Assembly (NCBI GenBank): GCA_035299505.1
Contig: DATGWL010000097.1
Coordinates: 1 to 64,000, forward strand
Source of the DNA: M3007 sp035299505
GTDB lineage: Bacteria; Bacteroidota; Bacteroidia; Chitinophagales; Saprospiraceae
DNA: 64,000 nucleotides
Direction: 5' to 3'
Positions 1-8,242 of the stretch are shown here, piece by piece. Both the position numbers and the translations under genes were made by a program. The notes below the pieces were generated by a model. The model made no database searches, was not told where the DNA came from, and saw only the letters and a list, made by a program, of their open reading frames with translations. Numbering within the stretch: position 1 is the stretch's first letter; each line of letters starts with the position of its first letter.

Positions 1-1038
1 GCCGTGACAGACGCAGAGGGTAAAGTAACCGAATACACTGCCAAAAGCATCATTATTGCCACGGGCGGACGAGCCAAGGAGCTTCCTAACCTAAAAATCG
101 ACGGTAAAAAGATCATTGAATACCGCAAGGCCATGAGCCTGGAAACCCAGCCTAAACGAATGGTGGTGGTGGGCGCCGGCGCAATCGGCGTTGAATTTGG
201 CTATTTCTACCACAGCATTGGCACAGAAGTAAGCATCGTTGAGTTCATGGAACAGGGACTCGTTCCCCGCGAAGACGCTGATGTATCCAAGGAACTAACC
301 CGGATTTACAACAAAAAAGGCCTGAAAGTATATGGCGGCTGGGCTGTTGAAAATGTTGACACCAGCGGTAAGGAAATCAAGGTGAACATGAAAAACCGCA
401 AGGATGGCAAAACAGAAACCATCGTTTGCGATGTGGTACTCAGCGCTGCCGGCGTTACTCCAAACATTGAAAACATCGGTTTGGAAGACCTGGGTATTGT
501 TACCGACCGCGGTTATATTAAGGTAGACGAATACTACCAAACCAATGTACCAGGTGTCTACGCCATTGGCGACGTATTGCCTACGCAGGCGCTTGCGCAC
601 GTAGCCAGCGCGGAAGGTATCACCTGCGTAGAAAAAATTGCCGGTCACCATCCGGAAACCATCGACTACAATAACATTCCTGGCTGTACCTATTGCATAC
701 CGGAAATTGCCTCTGTTGGGTACACAGAACAAGGCGCCAAGGAAGCCGGATATGAGGTTCTGGTGGGTAAGTTCCCATTCACAGCCAGCGGCAAAGCCAA
801 AGCCTCCGGCCATTCAGAAGGCTTTGTTAAACTGGTTTTTGACAAAAAATATGGTGAATTGCTTGGCGCGCACATGATCGGCGCCAATGTTACTGAAATG
901 ATTGCCGAAATCGTAGTGGCCAGGAAACTTGAAACAACCGGCCATGAGATGATCAAAGCAGTTCACCCCCACCCTACCATGAGCGAAGCCATCATGGAAG
1001 CCGCAGCAGCAGCTTACGGAGAGGTGATTCACTTGTAG
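1..1038 (+). CDS. lpdA: Dihydrolipoyl dehydrogenase (E3), 5'-truncated by the window edge
   Basis: The frame is open from base 1, and the first residues already belong to the middle of the FAD domain (an ATGGRA motif), so the start lies upstream of the window. The second Rossmann fold carries VVGAGAIGVEFG (about bases 163-200), which binds NAD. YAIGDV (about 556-573) closes the FAD site. HPHPTMSE near the C-terminus holds the His-Glu pair that serves the redox disulfide; the CxxxxC motif itself is outside the window. E3 reoxidises lipoamide in the pyruvate and 2-oxoglutarate dehydrogenase complexes in the cytoplasm. The C-terminus is complete. The gene is followed at once by a large inverted repeat rather than by another gene. 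Confidence 0.95.
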   Translation, partial: AVTDAEGKVTEYTAKSIIIATGGRAKELPNLKIDGKKIIEYRKAMSLETQPKRMVVVGAGAIGVEFGYFYHSIGTEVSIVEFMEQGLVPREDADVSKELTRIYNKKGLKVYGGWAVENVDTSGKEIKVNMKNRKDGKTETIVCDVVLSAAGVTPNIENIGLEDLGIVTDRGYIKVDEYYQTNVPGVYAIGDVLPTQALAHVASAEGITCVEKIAGHHPETIDYNNIPGCTYCIPEIASVGYTEQGAKEAGYEVLVGKFPFTASGKAKASGHSEGFVKLVFDKKYGELLGAHMIGANVTEMIAEIVVARKLETTGHEMIKAVHPHPTMSEAIMEAAAAAYGEVIHL

Positions 1039-1370
1039 TTTTGAGGTCATTTGGGGGTCATTTAAGGGTCATTTAAGGGTCATTTAGGTCATTTAGGTCA
1101 TTTAGGTCATTTAAGGGTCATTGGGGAGACATTTGGGCACTCACTCCGCCGGGCTGTTGGCGGGGACGCCAAACAGCGGAAGCGTAACTAACGTTCTTTT
1201 TCTGCTGTCTACTGTCCGTAACACCACAACGGAGTGAGTGCTCAAATGACCCCCAAATGACCTAAAATGACCTAAAATGACCTAAAATGACCTAAAATGA
1301 CCTAAAATGACCTTAAATGACCTTAAATGACCTTAAATGACCTTAAATGACCTTAAATGACTTTATTTCC
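1039..1370. repeat. Large inverted repeat A built from GGTCATTT / AAATGACC tandem units
   Basis: This fills the whole gap between two convergent genes. The left arm (1045-1122) has eight GGTCATT units spaced 9-11 bp. The right arm (1244-1361) has twelve AAATGACC-type units, ten of them in exact 10-bp steps. The arms close onto a 12-bp perfect stem, GCACTCACTCCG at 1137-1148 with CGGAGTGAGTGC at 1230-1241. Inside the loop is a second hairpin at about 1153-1176 (GCTGTTGGCG with CGCCAAACAGC). No gene is seen. It may act as a two-way terminator or as a structured RNA or DNA element, but its function is unknown. Confidence 0.9.
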
Positions 1371-2579
1371 CTAATTAATCATAGTCAACCGCAACGTTAC
1401 CTCATAACGGTTAGGCTCGTCTCGTATAATAATTTCATGGTGGTCCGGATACAAAATCTGCAGTCGCTGCCGGACGTTAGCCAGCCCAATCCCGCCACTG
1501 CGTGGGTGACTAGGCCGTGGCATTTGTTCTACCTTGCTGTTTTCAATCACGAACTCAAGGTCTTCTCCCTCTACCATTAATTTCATCCGCACATATCCGC
1601 CAGACGTGGCGTGGTTCAGACCATGTTTGAAGCTGTTTTCTACAAAAGGAACAAACAGAAGCGGCGCCACCAATTGTTCGCTCACATGCCCTTCTACCTC
1701 AAAAGAGATATTGGCATCTTTGGGCTGACGCAGGCGTTCCAGATCAAGATAATTGTAGAGGTAATGGATTTCTTTGGACAGATGCACCCTGCGTTCGTTG
1801 CACTCGTACAACATATACCGCATGATTTCAGCGAGTTTGAGTACGATTTCCGGTGCTTTATCTGATTTTTTCAGTGTGAGCGCATACAGGTTGTTCAGAG
1901 TATTGAAGAGGAAATGCGGGTTAATCTGGCTTTTCAGAAAGCGTAATTCCGATTGTATCGTTTGGGTGAGTAAAACCTGCTTTTCATTTTGGTACCGCCA
2001 CCAGTCCATAATGACCCTCAACACGGTTGCAAGCAAGGTTACAAAAACATTTCCCAGGTATATTCCCTCCTGCTGATCCACTACATTTGCCTGATAATCA
2101 GGCGAATCAGCATAAAATAAATACAAAGCTAATACTTCAATCGGTGTGACAATGGCACAGGCTGCCAACACAAGCCCGAAGTAAATGAACGCGTGTTTAG
2201 CCAGGTAATTCGGGATGAGGTACAGCAGATTAAAATAAACCAGAACGGCAAAGAACAAGGCCTGTATGGTTTCATTGTAAAAGGTAGTAGATGGTTGAAT
2301 CCCCTGCCGCAAGCTGGTGCCAATCATGGTACCATACAGTGTGAGCCAAAAGATGGAGTGATACACCAATCTTCGGTTCAGGAAAGAATAAATGCTGTCA
2401 AGTGCGCCCCTGGTTTTCAAAATGCTAAAAATAAAGAATCTTTCAATCGCAAAATTCTGCAACTGAAAACACCTGCTGCGTGTTTTTAGATAAAAGTAGA
2501 ACTGTGGCAGATAAACCCCGGTTGAGCAGGACTTTTGCACGATGTAACTTTTGCACAGACTGCTACCCAAACATTCCAT
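1371..2579 (-). CDS. LytS/YehU-type sensor histidine kinase, orphan
   Basis: This is an inner-membrane histidine kinase of the LytS family (His_kinase plus HATPase_c). About four hydrophobic segments (WLTLYGTMIG onward) are followed by the H-box KSQINPHFLFNTLNNLYAL, the N-box FVENSFKHGL and the G-box GGIGLANVRQRL. The first ATG gives 402 residues, but the N-terminal 50 or so residues look non-native and contain no second Met before the membrane region. A TTG at 2420-2418 would start the protein just before the conserved RRLVYHSIFW region and give about 349 residues, which is closer to the family norm. No LytTR response regulator is adjacent, so its partner must be encoded elsewhere. The right neighbour is divergent. 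The left neighbour is convergent across repeat A. Confidence 0.85.
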   Translation of the reverse strand: MECLGSSLCKSYIVQKSCSTGVYLPQFYFYLKTRSRCFQLQNFAIERFFIFSILKTRGALDSIYSFLNRRLVYHSIFWLTLYGTMIGTSLRQGIQPSTTFYNETIQALFFAVLVYFNLLYLIPNYLAKHAFIYFGLVLAACAIVTPIEVLALYLFYADSPDYQANVVDQQEGIYLGNVFVTLLATVLRVIMDWWRYQNEKQVLLTQTIQSELRFLKSQINPHFLFNTLNNLYALTLKKSDKAPEIVLKLAEIMRYMLYECNERRVHLSKEIHYLYNYLDLERLRQPKDANISFEVEGHVSEQLVAPLLFVPFVENSFKHGLNHATSGGYVRMKLMVEGEDLEFVIENSKVEQMPRPSHPRSGGIGLANVRQRLQILYPDHHEIIIRDEPNRYEVTLRLTMIN

Positions 2580-2674
2580 AATTTTGCGCTGATTTTAGGA
2601 TGCATTACCATGACAAAACGCTCGATCATGGAAGCACACCCAAACAACCAACCGACCTAATGCACTGAAAAAGA

Positions 2675-3091
2675 ATGGTTTATATTACTAGAATTGAACG
2701 ATTCAATGCCGCCCACAAACTTTGGGTTGCAGAGTGGACAGAAGAAAAAAACCATGAAGTTTTTGGCAAATGCTCCAATAAGAACTGGCACGGGCATAAC
2801 TATAACCTGCACGTAACCATCAAGGGGGTGCCAGATCCTGTCACCGGATTTGTAATGGATGTCAAAAAACTCAGCATTATTATTCGGGAACATGTGGTAG
2901 ACCATCTGGATCATAGCAATTTGAATCTGGATGTTCCGTTTATTCCCAGGGGTTTACAGCCAACCACTGAAAACCTGGTTATACTCATTTGGCAGCAATT
3001 GGAAAGTGCGCTGGCCAATTACCCCTGCAAATTGCATTGCATTAAACTCTGGGAAACCGACACCATTTACGCTGAATATTACGGGGAGTAA
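2675..3091 (+). CDS. 6-pyruvoyltetrahydropterin synthase / QueD-family protein
   Basis: A 138-residue T-fold enzyme that acts on dihydroneopterin triphosphate. The zinc ligands are His14 (FNAAH), His39 and His41 (HGHNY), and the catalytic Cys is Cys33. The Cys-to-HGH spacing is C-x5-HGH (CSNKNWHGH), as in animal PTPS (CNNPNGHGH). E. coli QueD has C-x3-HGH. A Glu lies in the C-terminal WETDT. It is 13 bp upstream of folE, whose product makes its substrate, so the two are very likely one operon. No queC, queE or queF gene is nearby. The motif and neighbour favour a pterin (biopterin-like) role over queuosine, but this is inference. Confidence 0.85.
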   Translation: MVYITRIERFNAAHKLWVAEWTEEKNHEVFGKCSNKNWHGHNYNLHVTIKGVPDPVTGFVMDVKKLSIIIREHVVDHLDHSNLNLDVPFIPRGLQPTTENLVILIWQQLESALANYPCKLHCIKLWETDTIYAEYYGE

Positions 3092-3104
3092 GTCCCTCCA
3101 TCCT

Positions 3105-3704
3105 ATGGCATATAAAAAGAACGATCACTACGACAACCCTGTGCTCACAGAACGTTTGGGTAAGGACTACCTGGATATTCTGAGTGGTTTGGGAGAAGAT
3201 CCCAGCCGCGAGGGTTTGCACAAAACGCCGGAAAGGGCAGCCAAAGCCATGCAGTATCTCACACAGGGTTACGGACAAGATGCGGCGGCTATTCTGCAAT
3301 CGGCTATGTTCCGCGAGGATTACAGTGAGATGGTTCTGGTTAAAGACATTGAAGTATATTCACTGTGTGAACACCATATTTTGCCCTTTTTTGGAAAAGC
3401 GCACGTGGCTTATATACCCAACGGACATATTGTTGGTTTGAGCAAAATTCCGCGAGTAGTGGATGTTTTTGCCCGGAGATTGCAGGTCCAGGAAAGACTA
3501 ACCCTGGAAGTACGCGATGTTATTCAGGATACCCTTAAGCCCCTCGGCGTTGCTGTGGTTATCGAGGCTCACCACATGTGTATGATGATGCGCGGTGTTC
3601 AGAAGCAGAATTCTCTCACTACCACATCTGCATTCACCGGACAATTTTTGAAGAATGAGACACGAAGTGAATTTTTGCGCCTGATTGGTAGCAAACTTCA
3701 CTGA
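3105..3704 (+). CDS. folE: GTP cyclohydrolase I
   Basis: Converts GTP to 7,8-dihydroneopterin triphosphate, the entry point to folate and pterins. The protein has 199 residues with zinc ligands Cys88 and His91 (LCEHHILPFFG) and Cys159 (HHMCMMMRG). It also has the SKIPRVVDVFARRLQVQERL stretch and the C-terminal NETRSEFL region. The frame is open further upstream, into the preceding gene, but ATG 3105 gives the normal family length and begins right after that gene's stop. The PTPS-like neighbour uses the same product. No separate promoter is evident, so co-transcription is likely. Confidence 0.95.
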   Translation: MAYKKNDHYDNPVLTERLGKDYLDILSGLGEDPSREGLHKTPERAAKAMQYLTQGYGQDAAAILQSAMFREDYSEMVLVKDIEVYSLCEHHILPFFGKAHVAYIPNGHIVGLSKIPRVVDVFARRLQVQERLTLEVRDVIQDTLKPLGVAVVIEAHHMCMMMRGVQKQNSLTTTSAFTGQFLKNETRSEFLRLIGSKLH

Positions 3705-3758
3705 GCATCCTATTATTATTGCACCTGATTTGCCCCAGGCTTGCCTCAACCGATTACC

Positions 3759-4676
3759 ATGAAGTTCCAATCAGTTGGCTTTCTCTTTCTTTTTGCGAGC
3801 CTTTCCGTACATAATTGTACTGAAAGCCCCAAACAGGCAGCTTCGGCGACTACACAAGCACCGCAAAAAACAATGGCTCCACCTGATCCCGGGTTCGCAG
3901 CCTATTGGTACGCCGGCACAGCCGAACTCGCTACTTATGATGTAGTACAGGATCGGTACGGCGAAACGCGCAAAGCTGAACAAGTCAGCGTTTTTGTCAC
4001 AGAAGATTTTTCTGCTAAAAAGCACGTAAAACTGGACGACCCCATGTCAGCCGGGGCAGACAGAGTTCCTGTGTTGAAACTCAACTGGATTCGGCGGTTC
4101 CATACCGGAATCTACGATTATTCCATTATGCAATCGGTGTTTAGTCCAATAGATGGTACTTCAACACTGAAAACAACTACCAGCATTCAAGATTGGTGTG
4201 GACATGTTTTTCAGCAGTTCGACCGGCGACAAGATGGATACAACCTTCAATCACATTCTTATTTTGAATCTGAAGGCGACCAGCAAGTATCCCTTCCCGA
4301 AGCCATACTGGAAGATGCCCTTTGGACAATGGTTCGTCTCCATCCTGCTGCACTCCCTTCAGGAGAGCAAAAACTGATTCCCTCTGCCATTTACCACAGG
4401 TTTCAACATGTAAGGGAAAGCGCCCAGCCTGCTACCTTGCAAACTATAAAGCAGGGAGATGTTTCGGTGTTACAAGTACAATACACCGGTATTCCGCGCA
4501 GCCTGTCAATCCGATTTGAAACAAATTTCCCCCATAAAATACTGGGATGGGAAGAAACGCATGCTGGCAAAAAAATTTCTGAAGGCAAGCTAAAAAGCCT
4601 TAGAAAAGAAGCCTACTGGCAAAAGAACCACAATGAAAACGGGTCATTGCGGGATTCGCTGAATTTGCGGTTTTGA
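3759..4676 (+). CDS. Conserved exported protein of unknown function
   Basis: A 305-residue protein starting at ATG 3759 (a TTG 18 bp upstream is less likely). The N-terminus is a hydrophobic export signal (FLFLFASLSV) followed by HNC. This could be a poor lipobox, so lipoprotein status is uncertain. The body has conserved-looking blocks (YWYAGTAELATYDVVQDRYG, FVTEDFSAKKHVKLD, LKLNWIRRFHTGIYDYSIM). These resemble a Bacteroidota family often misannotated as a Maf-type septum inhibitor; nothing Maf-like (nucleotide binding) is visible. It may follow folE in the same transcript (54-bp gap). I do not recognise a function. Confidence 0.7.
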   Translation: MKFQSVGFLFLFASLSVHNCTESPKQAASATTQAPQKTMAPPDPGFAAYWYAGTAELATYDVVQDRYGETRKAEQVSVFVTEDFSAKKHVKLDDPMSAGADRVPVLKLNWIRRFHTGIYDYSIMQSVFSPIDGTSTLKTTTSIQDWCGHVFQQFDRRQDGYNLQSHSYFESEGDQQVSLPEAILEDALWTMVRLHPAALPSGEQKLIPSAIYHRFQHVRESAQPATLQTIKQGDVSVLQVQYTGIPRSLSIRFETNFPHKILGWEETHAGKKISEGKLKSLRKEAYWQKNHNENGSLRDSLNLRF

Positions 4677-4920
4677 GACGGGAAAAAATTTGGCAAAACT
4701 CGTTAGACAAATCTTAAAATTCGGGCAACACAACCTTTGTTTAATGCATCTTTCGTTTGAGGCCTAAAAAAATATCTATTTTGCCCCACTTTTAATCAAA
4801 TGATTGTTCAGATTGCCGGATATTTGGGCAATTTGAAACTTTAGTTCCCTGATTGTCAAATGATTACACTTGATCTTAACGTACTTTCAGGAACTTCACT
4901 TTATTTTTCTTCCTTCTGTC

Positions 4921-7900
4921 ATGCAGCCTTTCTCCCGAATCCTTTTACTGCTAACCCTGCTCGCCTTCTCATTTTCTCAGGGAATCCAGGCCCAGGACTG
5001 CTCAAAGATCATTAAGGAAAACAAAAAAATCTCGGGTATTCAAATTGCGAATACCGTTAACCTCAGCGTTGTAATCCGTGGCGGTTACACCTACTTCGTA
5101 GAGTTCTTCACCAACGAAAAAGGCGTTTTCGCCCGTTTTACCTCTCAGGGTGGCATTGAATTCAATCAGGACGATCAGGTTGTTTTCGTGGATGCTAACG
5201 GCAAGGAAAAAGCCTACAAATTCACCGGCATGGATGAACTCATTGCCGGCGCCGTACCTACCCACCGAAATAATCTCCGACTGGATTTGGCCGCTATTCA
5301 ATGGCTGGCAGAATCTAACATCACCGGGATTAACTTCATCAATTTCGTTGACCGTCAGAAATACAAATTCACCATCAACGCTGAGCGTCAGGGAGAATTC
5401 AAAAATCTGGTTACCTGCTTCAACTCCATCCTTGACCGGATGTCGGTGGTAGATACGCCGGGCGCTTCAGTTTCAAAGCCAGAACCTGCCGCCACACCAG
5501 CTGCCGGAGCCAATACCGCCGGAGGTCCCGCAAAGCCTGGCGTTAAACCAGCTGCCGGCACTACACCTGCTACAGCCGGGGGTGATCCAGAAGTAGCAGC
5601 CCTGCGTTCTGAACTGGAAAAAACCAAGGAAAAAATCCGCGCAGATATTAAAGCGGAAAAAGAGCGCGGCGATGCCATCAAAGCCCAGTTGCAACAGGAG
5701 GTTGCTGCGGCAAGAGAAGCCGCAAATGCTAAAAAGCTGGAATACTCCAACGAGGTACTGGAAGCCCGAAAAGCCAGCCTCCAGGAAATTGAAAAAGCCA
5801 AAGCAGAAGCCCAGGCTGCTATTTCTCAAAGCAAGGCTAAAGCCGACTCTGCTGTGGTAAAGATCAACTCTAATGTTGAGGATGCCCGCAGACAGGCCGG
5901 CGAAGAGATTCAGAAAGCGCGTATCACCTCTTCCGAGGAGGTTCAGAAAGCACGCGAAGCCGCAGCTAAAGAAATTACAGCTGTCAAACAAAAAATGGAG
6001 CAAGCCAAGCTCCAGTATGCCGACGAAATTGCTTCTGCACGCAATAACGCCGACGATGAGTTGAAACGTATCCGCGAAGAAAATGCCAAAATGGTTTCTG
6101 AAGCCCGGGAACTGGCCAAGCAGGAAACCACCAAAACCACTGCGGATGTGGTAGAAGGCAAACGTACCGCTGCTGATCAGATTTTGAAAGCGCGTGAAGA
6201 AGCGGCTAATGAGATTTTGAAAACCCGGGAAAACACCGTCCTGGAGAAACAAAAACTGGCGAATGAACTGGCCGAAAGTCGCCGAAAAGCGGCAGAAGAG
6301 AAATCATTGGTACAGCAAAACTCTGCCAACGAACTCGCCGACCTTCGGGAGAGTGTAGCCAAACAAAAAGAGCAATCCGCTACAGAAGTAGCAGAGGCTA
6401 AAAAACGCGCCAGTGAAGAAATTGGCCGAATCCGCGAAGAGGTAGCCAAGCAGCAACAGGTGGCTAATGAAGAAAAGGCCGAAATTGCAAAGCAGGTAGT
6501 GGAAAGCAAACAAAAAGCATCCCAAACCGTACAGCAGGTTCAGGCAGAATCTACGAAAGCCATTGCAGATGCCCAGGCTAAATCCAAAAGTCAGCGCGAC
6601 AGCATTGCCCTGGAAGTAGCTGCTTCCAAGAAAAAAGCAGAAGAAGAGATAGCCCGCATTCAGGCCGAGTTGGCCAAATCTATTGCTGCAGCCAAGGAGC
6701 AACAGGCCAAAGTGTTGCAAGAATCAGCTGCAGAAGTTCAGCGCGCCCGCGAGCGGAGCGCTCAGGAAGTAGCCAAGGCTCAGGAAGAAGCCCGAATCCG
6801 TGTTCAGGAAGCCAATGCCAAAGCCAGTGAAGCTCAGAAGCAATACGCAACCGAGGTAGCCGGCTCCAAGCAATCTGCCGACGAAAAGATCAAGCAGATA
6901 CAGGCTGAGGCAGCCGCATCCATTGCAGAAGCGCGTAAAAAACAGCAGGAAAACAGCAGTTCTTCTGCTACTGAGGTTGTGGCCTCACGGGAAAAGGCTG
7001 CCGCCGAAATAGCCGCAGCTAAAGAAAAAGCTGCCAATGATATTGCTGCAGCGCGCGAAGCGGCAGTACGAGCCCAGCAGGAATCTGCGAATACCGTTGC
7101 TGAGGCAAAAAAGCAAAGCGCACAAGCAATCCTTGCGGTAAAAACAGCAGAAGCAGATAGCGTTCGTTTGGCTCGTGAGAACAGTGCTTCCATCCGCCAG
7201 AAACTGGCCAGTGATGTAGCAGAAGCCCGTCAGAAAGCTGCCAATGAAATTGCAGAGGCCAACCAAAAAGGCGCAGAAGAAGTAAAAGCTGCCAGGGAGG
7301 CCGCTGCCAGGGAAAAACAACTGGCTGCCGAATCCATCGGTAAAACCCGTGAAGAGGCAGCACAGGCAGTGGCTGCTGCGCGTGAAACTGCCGCCAAGGA
7401 AGTAGCTGCTGCTAAACAACAAGCCATTGAAGCCATTTCACTGGCCCGTCAGGATGCGGAAAACAAAAAAGCTACCCTTGCCAAAGAAGTTGCTGATGCC
7501 CAGGATAGAGCACGAAAAGAAGTAACAGAAGCTAGGGAGCGCGCTGCAGCAGAAGTAGCTAATGCACGGAAAGAATCTGAGGCTAAACGTACCCAATATG
7601 CAGCTGAAACGGCAGAAGCACGTAAAAAATCCAGCGAGGAAATTGAACTAGCCCAAAAAGAAGGCGCAGAAAATGTTCAAAAAGCACGCCAGGAAGCAGC
7701 AGCCAACATCGCAGCCACCCGGGAAAATGAAACAAAAACGGTCAGCGAATTGAAAATTCAGGCAGCTAAAGAAATTGAACAAACCAAGGAAGAAAAGGCC
7801 CAAATCATAGGTGAGGAAAATAAAAAAGCCGAAGCCGCCCGTCAACAACAGCAACTGGAACAACAAAAGTTGACACAGCTGCAAGAGGAGATCAAAAAGG

Positions 7901-7959
7901 CCACGGAAGAATTGGCCAGGCTGAAAGAGGAAGCAGAGAAGATGAAGAAGAAGAATTAA
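4921..7959 (+). CDS. Exported alanine-rich hendecad coiled-coil protein
   Basis: A 1012-residue protein. ATG 4921 is chosen because it opens a clean signal peptide (ILLLLTLLAFSFS...IQAQ, cleavage before DCSK); a more upstream ATG at 4870 would add 17 residues. About 170 residues of globular N-terminal domain are followed by a Pro/Ala/Gly linker (residues ~180-220). About 780 residues of nearly uninterrupted helix then run to the C-terminus (KMKKKN). The helix is built of imperfect 11-residue units such as EEIQKARITSS, EEVQKAREAAA, AEIAAAKEKAA and NDIAAAREAAV. Hendecads favour right-handed or straight coiled coils. There is no T9SS tail, TM anchor or known enzyme domain. It is probably a periplasmic rod or tether, but the function is unknown. 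Confidence 0.8.
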   Translation: MQPFSRILLLLTLLAFSFSQGIQAQDCSKIIKENKKISGIQIANTVNLSVVIRGGYTYFVEFFTNEKGVFARFTSQGGIEFNQDDQVVFVDANGKEKAYKFTGMDELIAGAVPTHRNNLRLDLAAIQWLAESNITGINFINFVDRQKYKFTINAERQGEFKNLVTCFNSILDRMSVVDTPGASVSKPEPAATPAAGANTAGGPAKPGVKPAAGTTPATAGGDPEVAALRSELEKTKEKIRADIKAEKERGDAIKAQLQQEVAAAREAANAKKLEYSNEVLEARKASLQEIEKAKAEAQAAISQSKAKADSAVVKINSNVEDARRQAGEEIQKARITSSEEVQKAREAAAKEITAVKQKMEQAKLQYADEIASARNNADDELKRIREENAKMVSEARELAKQETTKTTADVVEGKRTAADQILKAREEAANEILKTRENTVLEKQKLANELAESRRKAAEEKSLVQQNSANELADLRESVAKQKEQSATEVAEAKKRASEEIGRIREEVAKQQQVANEEKAEIAKQVVESKQKASQTVQQVQAESTKAIADAQAKSKSQRDSIALEVAASKKKAEEEIARIQAELAKSIAAAKEQQAKVLQESAAEVQRARERSAQEVAKAQEEARIRVQEANAKASEAQKQYATEVAGSKQSADEKIKQIQAEAAASIAEARKKQQENSSSSATEVVASREKAAAEIAAAKEKAANDIAAAREAAVRAQQESANTVAEAKKQSAQAILAVKTAEADSVRLARENSASIRQKLASDVAEARQKAANEIAEANQKGAEEVKAAREAAAREKQLAAESIGKTREEAAQAVAAARETAAKEVAAAKQQAIEAISLARQDAENKKATLAKEVADAQDRARKEVTEARERAAAEVANARKESEAKRTQYAAETAEARKKSSEEIELAQKEGAENVQKARQEAAANIAATRENETKTVSELKIQAAKEIEQTKEEKAQIIGEENKKAEAARQQQQLEQQKLTQLQEEIKKATEELARLKEEAEKMKKKN

Positions 7960-8242
7960 GGGGGATTTAGGGTCATTTGGGTGGTCATTTAAGGATCATT
8001 TAATTAGGTCATTTAGGAGTTATTTGACTATTCACGCTGCATTTAGCGGAGTGTTTAGTTGATGATCCCCTGAATGACCTATTTTTTTGTATCTATCCAG
8101 TTAGCTTCACGCTCAAATGACCCTTAAATGACCACCTAAATGACCCTTAAATGACCACCTAAAATGACCACCTAAATGACCCTAAAATGACCCTAAAATG
8201 ACCACCTAAATGACCCTAAAATGCCCCCCAAATGACTCCCCC
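7960..8242. repeat. Large inverted repeat B, GGTCATTT / AAATGACC type
   Basis: This fills the complete gap between two convergent genes. The left arm has GGTCATTT at 7971-7978, 7983-7990 and 8007-8014, and a variant GATCATTT at 7994-8001. The right arm (8114-8236) has about ten AAATGACC units spaced 11-13 bp, many joined by ACC or CC. The centre holds TTCACGC on both sides (8031 and 8106) and a small CGCT...AGCG hairpin. The unit is the same as in repeat A 6 kb away, but the loop and spacing differ. No coding potential is seen. Confidence 0.85.

Noticed and set aside
1244..1361. The regular AAATGACC array looked like a CRISPR array
   Set aside because: The units are 8-10 bp with 2-3 bp between them. 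There are no 25-40 bp repeats, no unique spacers and no cas genes; it is one arm of an inverted repeat.
2931..3104. The longer open frame upstream of folE
   Set aside because: It overlaps the preceding gene in another frame and adds 58 residues unlike any GTP cyclohydrolase; ATG 3105 gives the normal length.
3759..4676. Annotation as septum formation inhibitor Maf
   Set aside because: The protein has an export signal and none of the Maf nucleotide-pyrophosphatase features; the name appears to be a propagated error.
5002..7884. Many long open frames on both strands inside the coiled-coil gene
   Set aside because: They mirror the Ala/Glu/Lys codon bias of the true gene, lack family features and are interrupted at different points.
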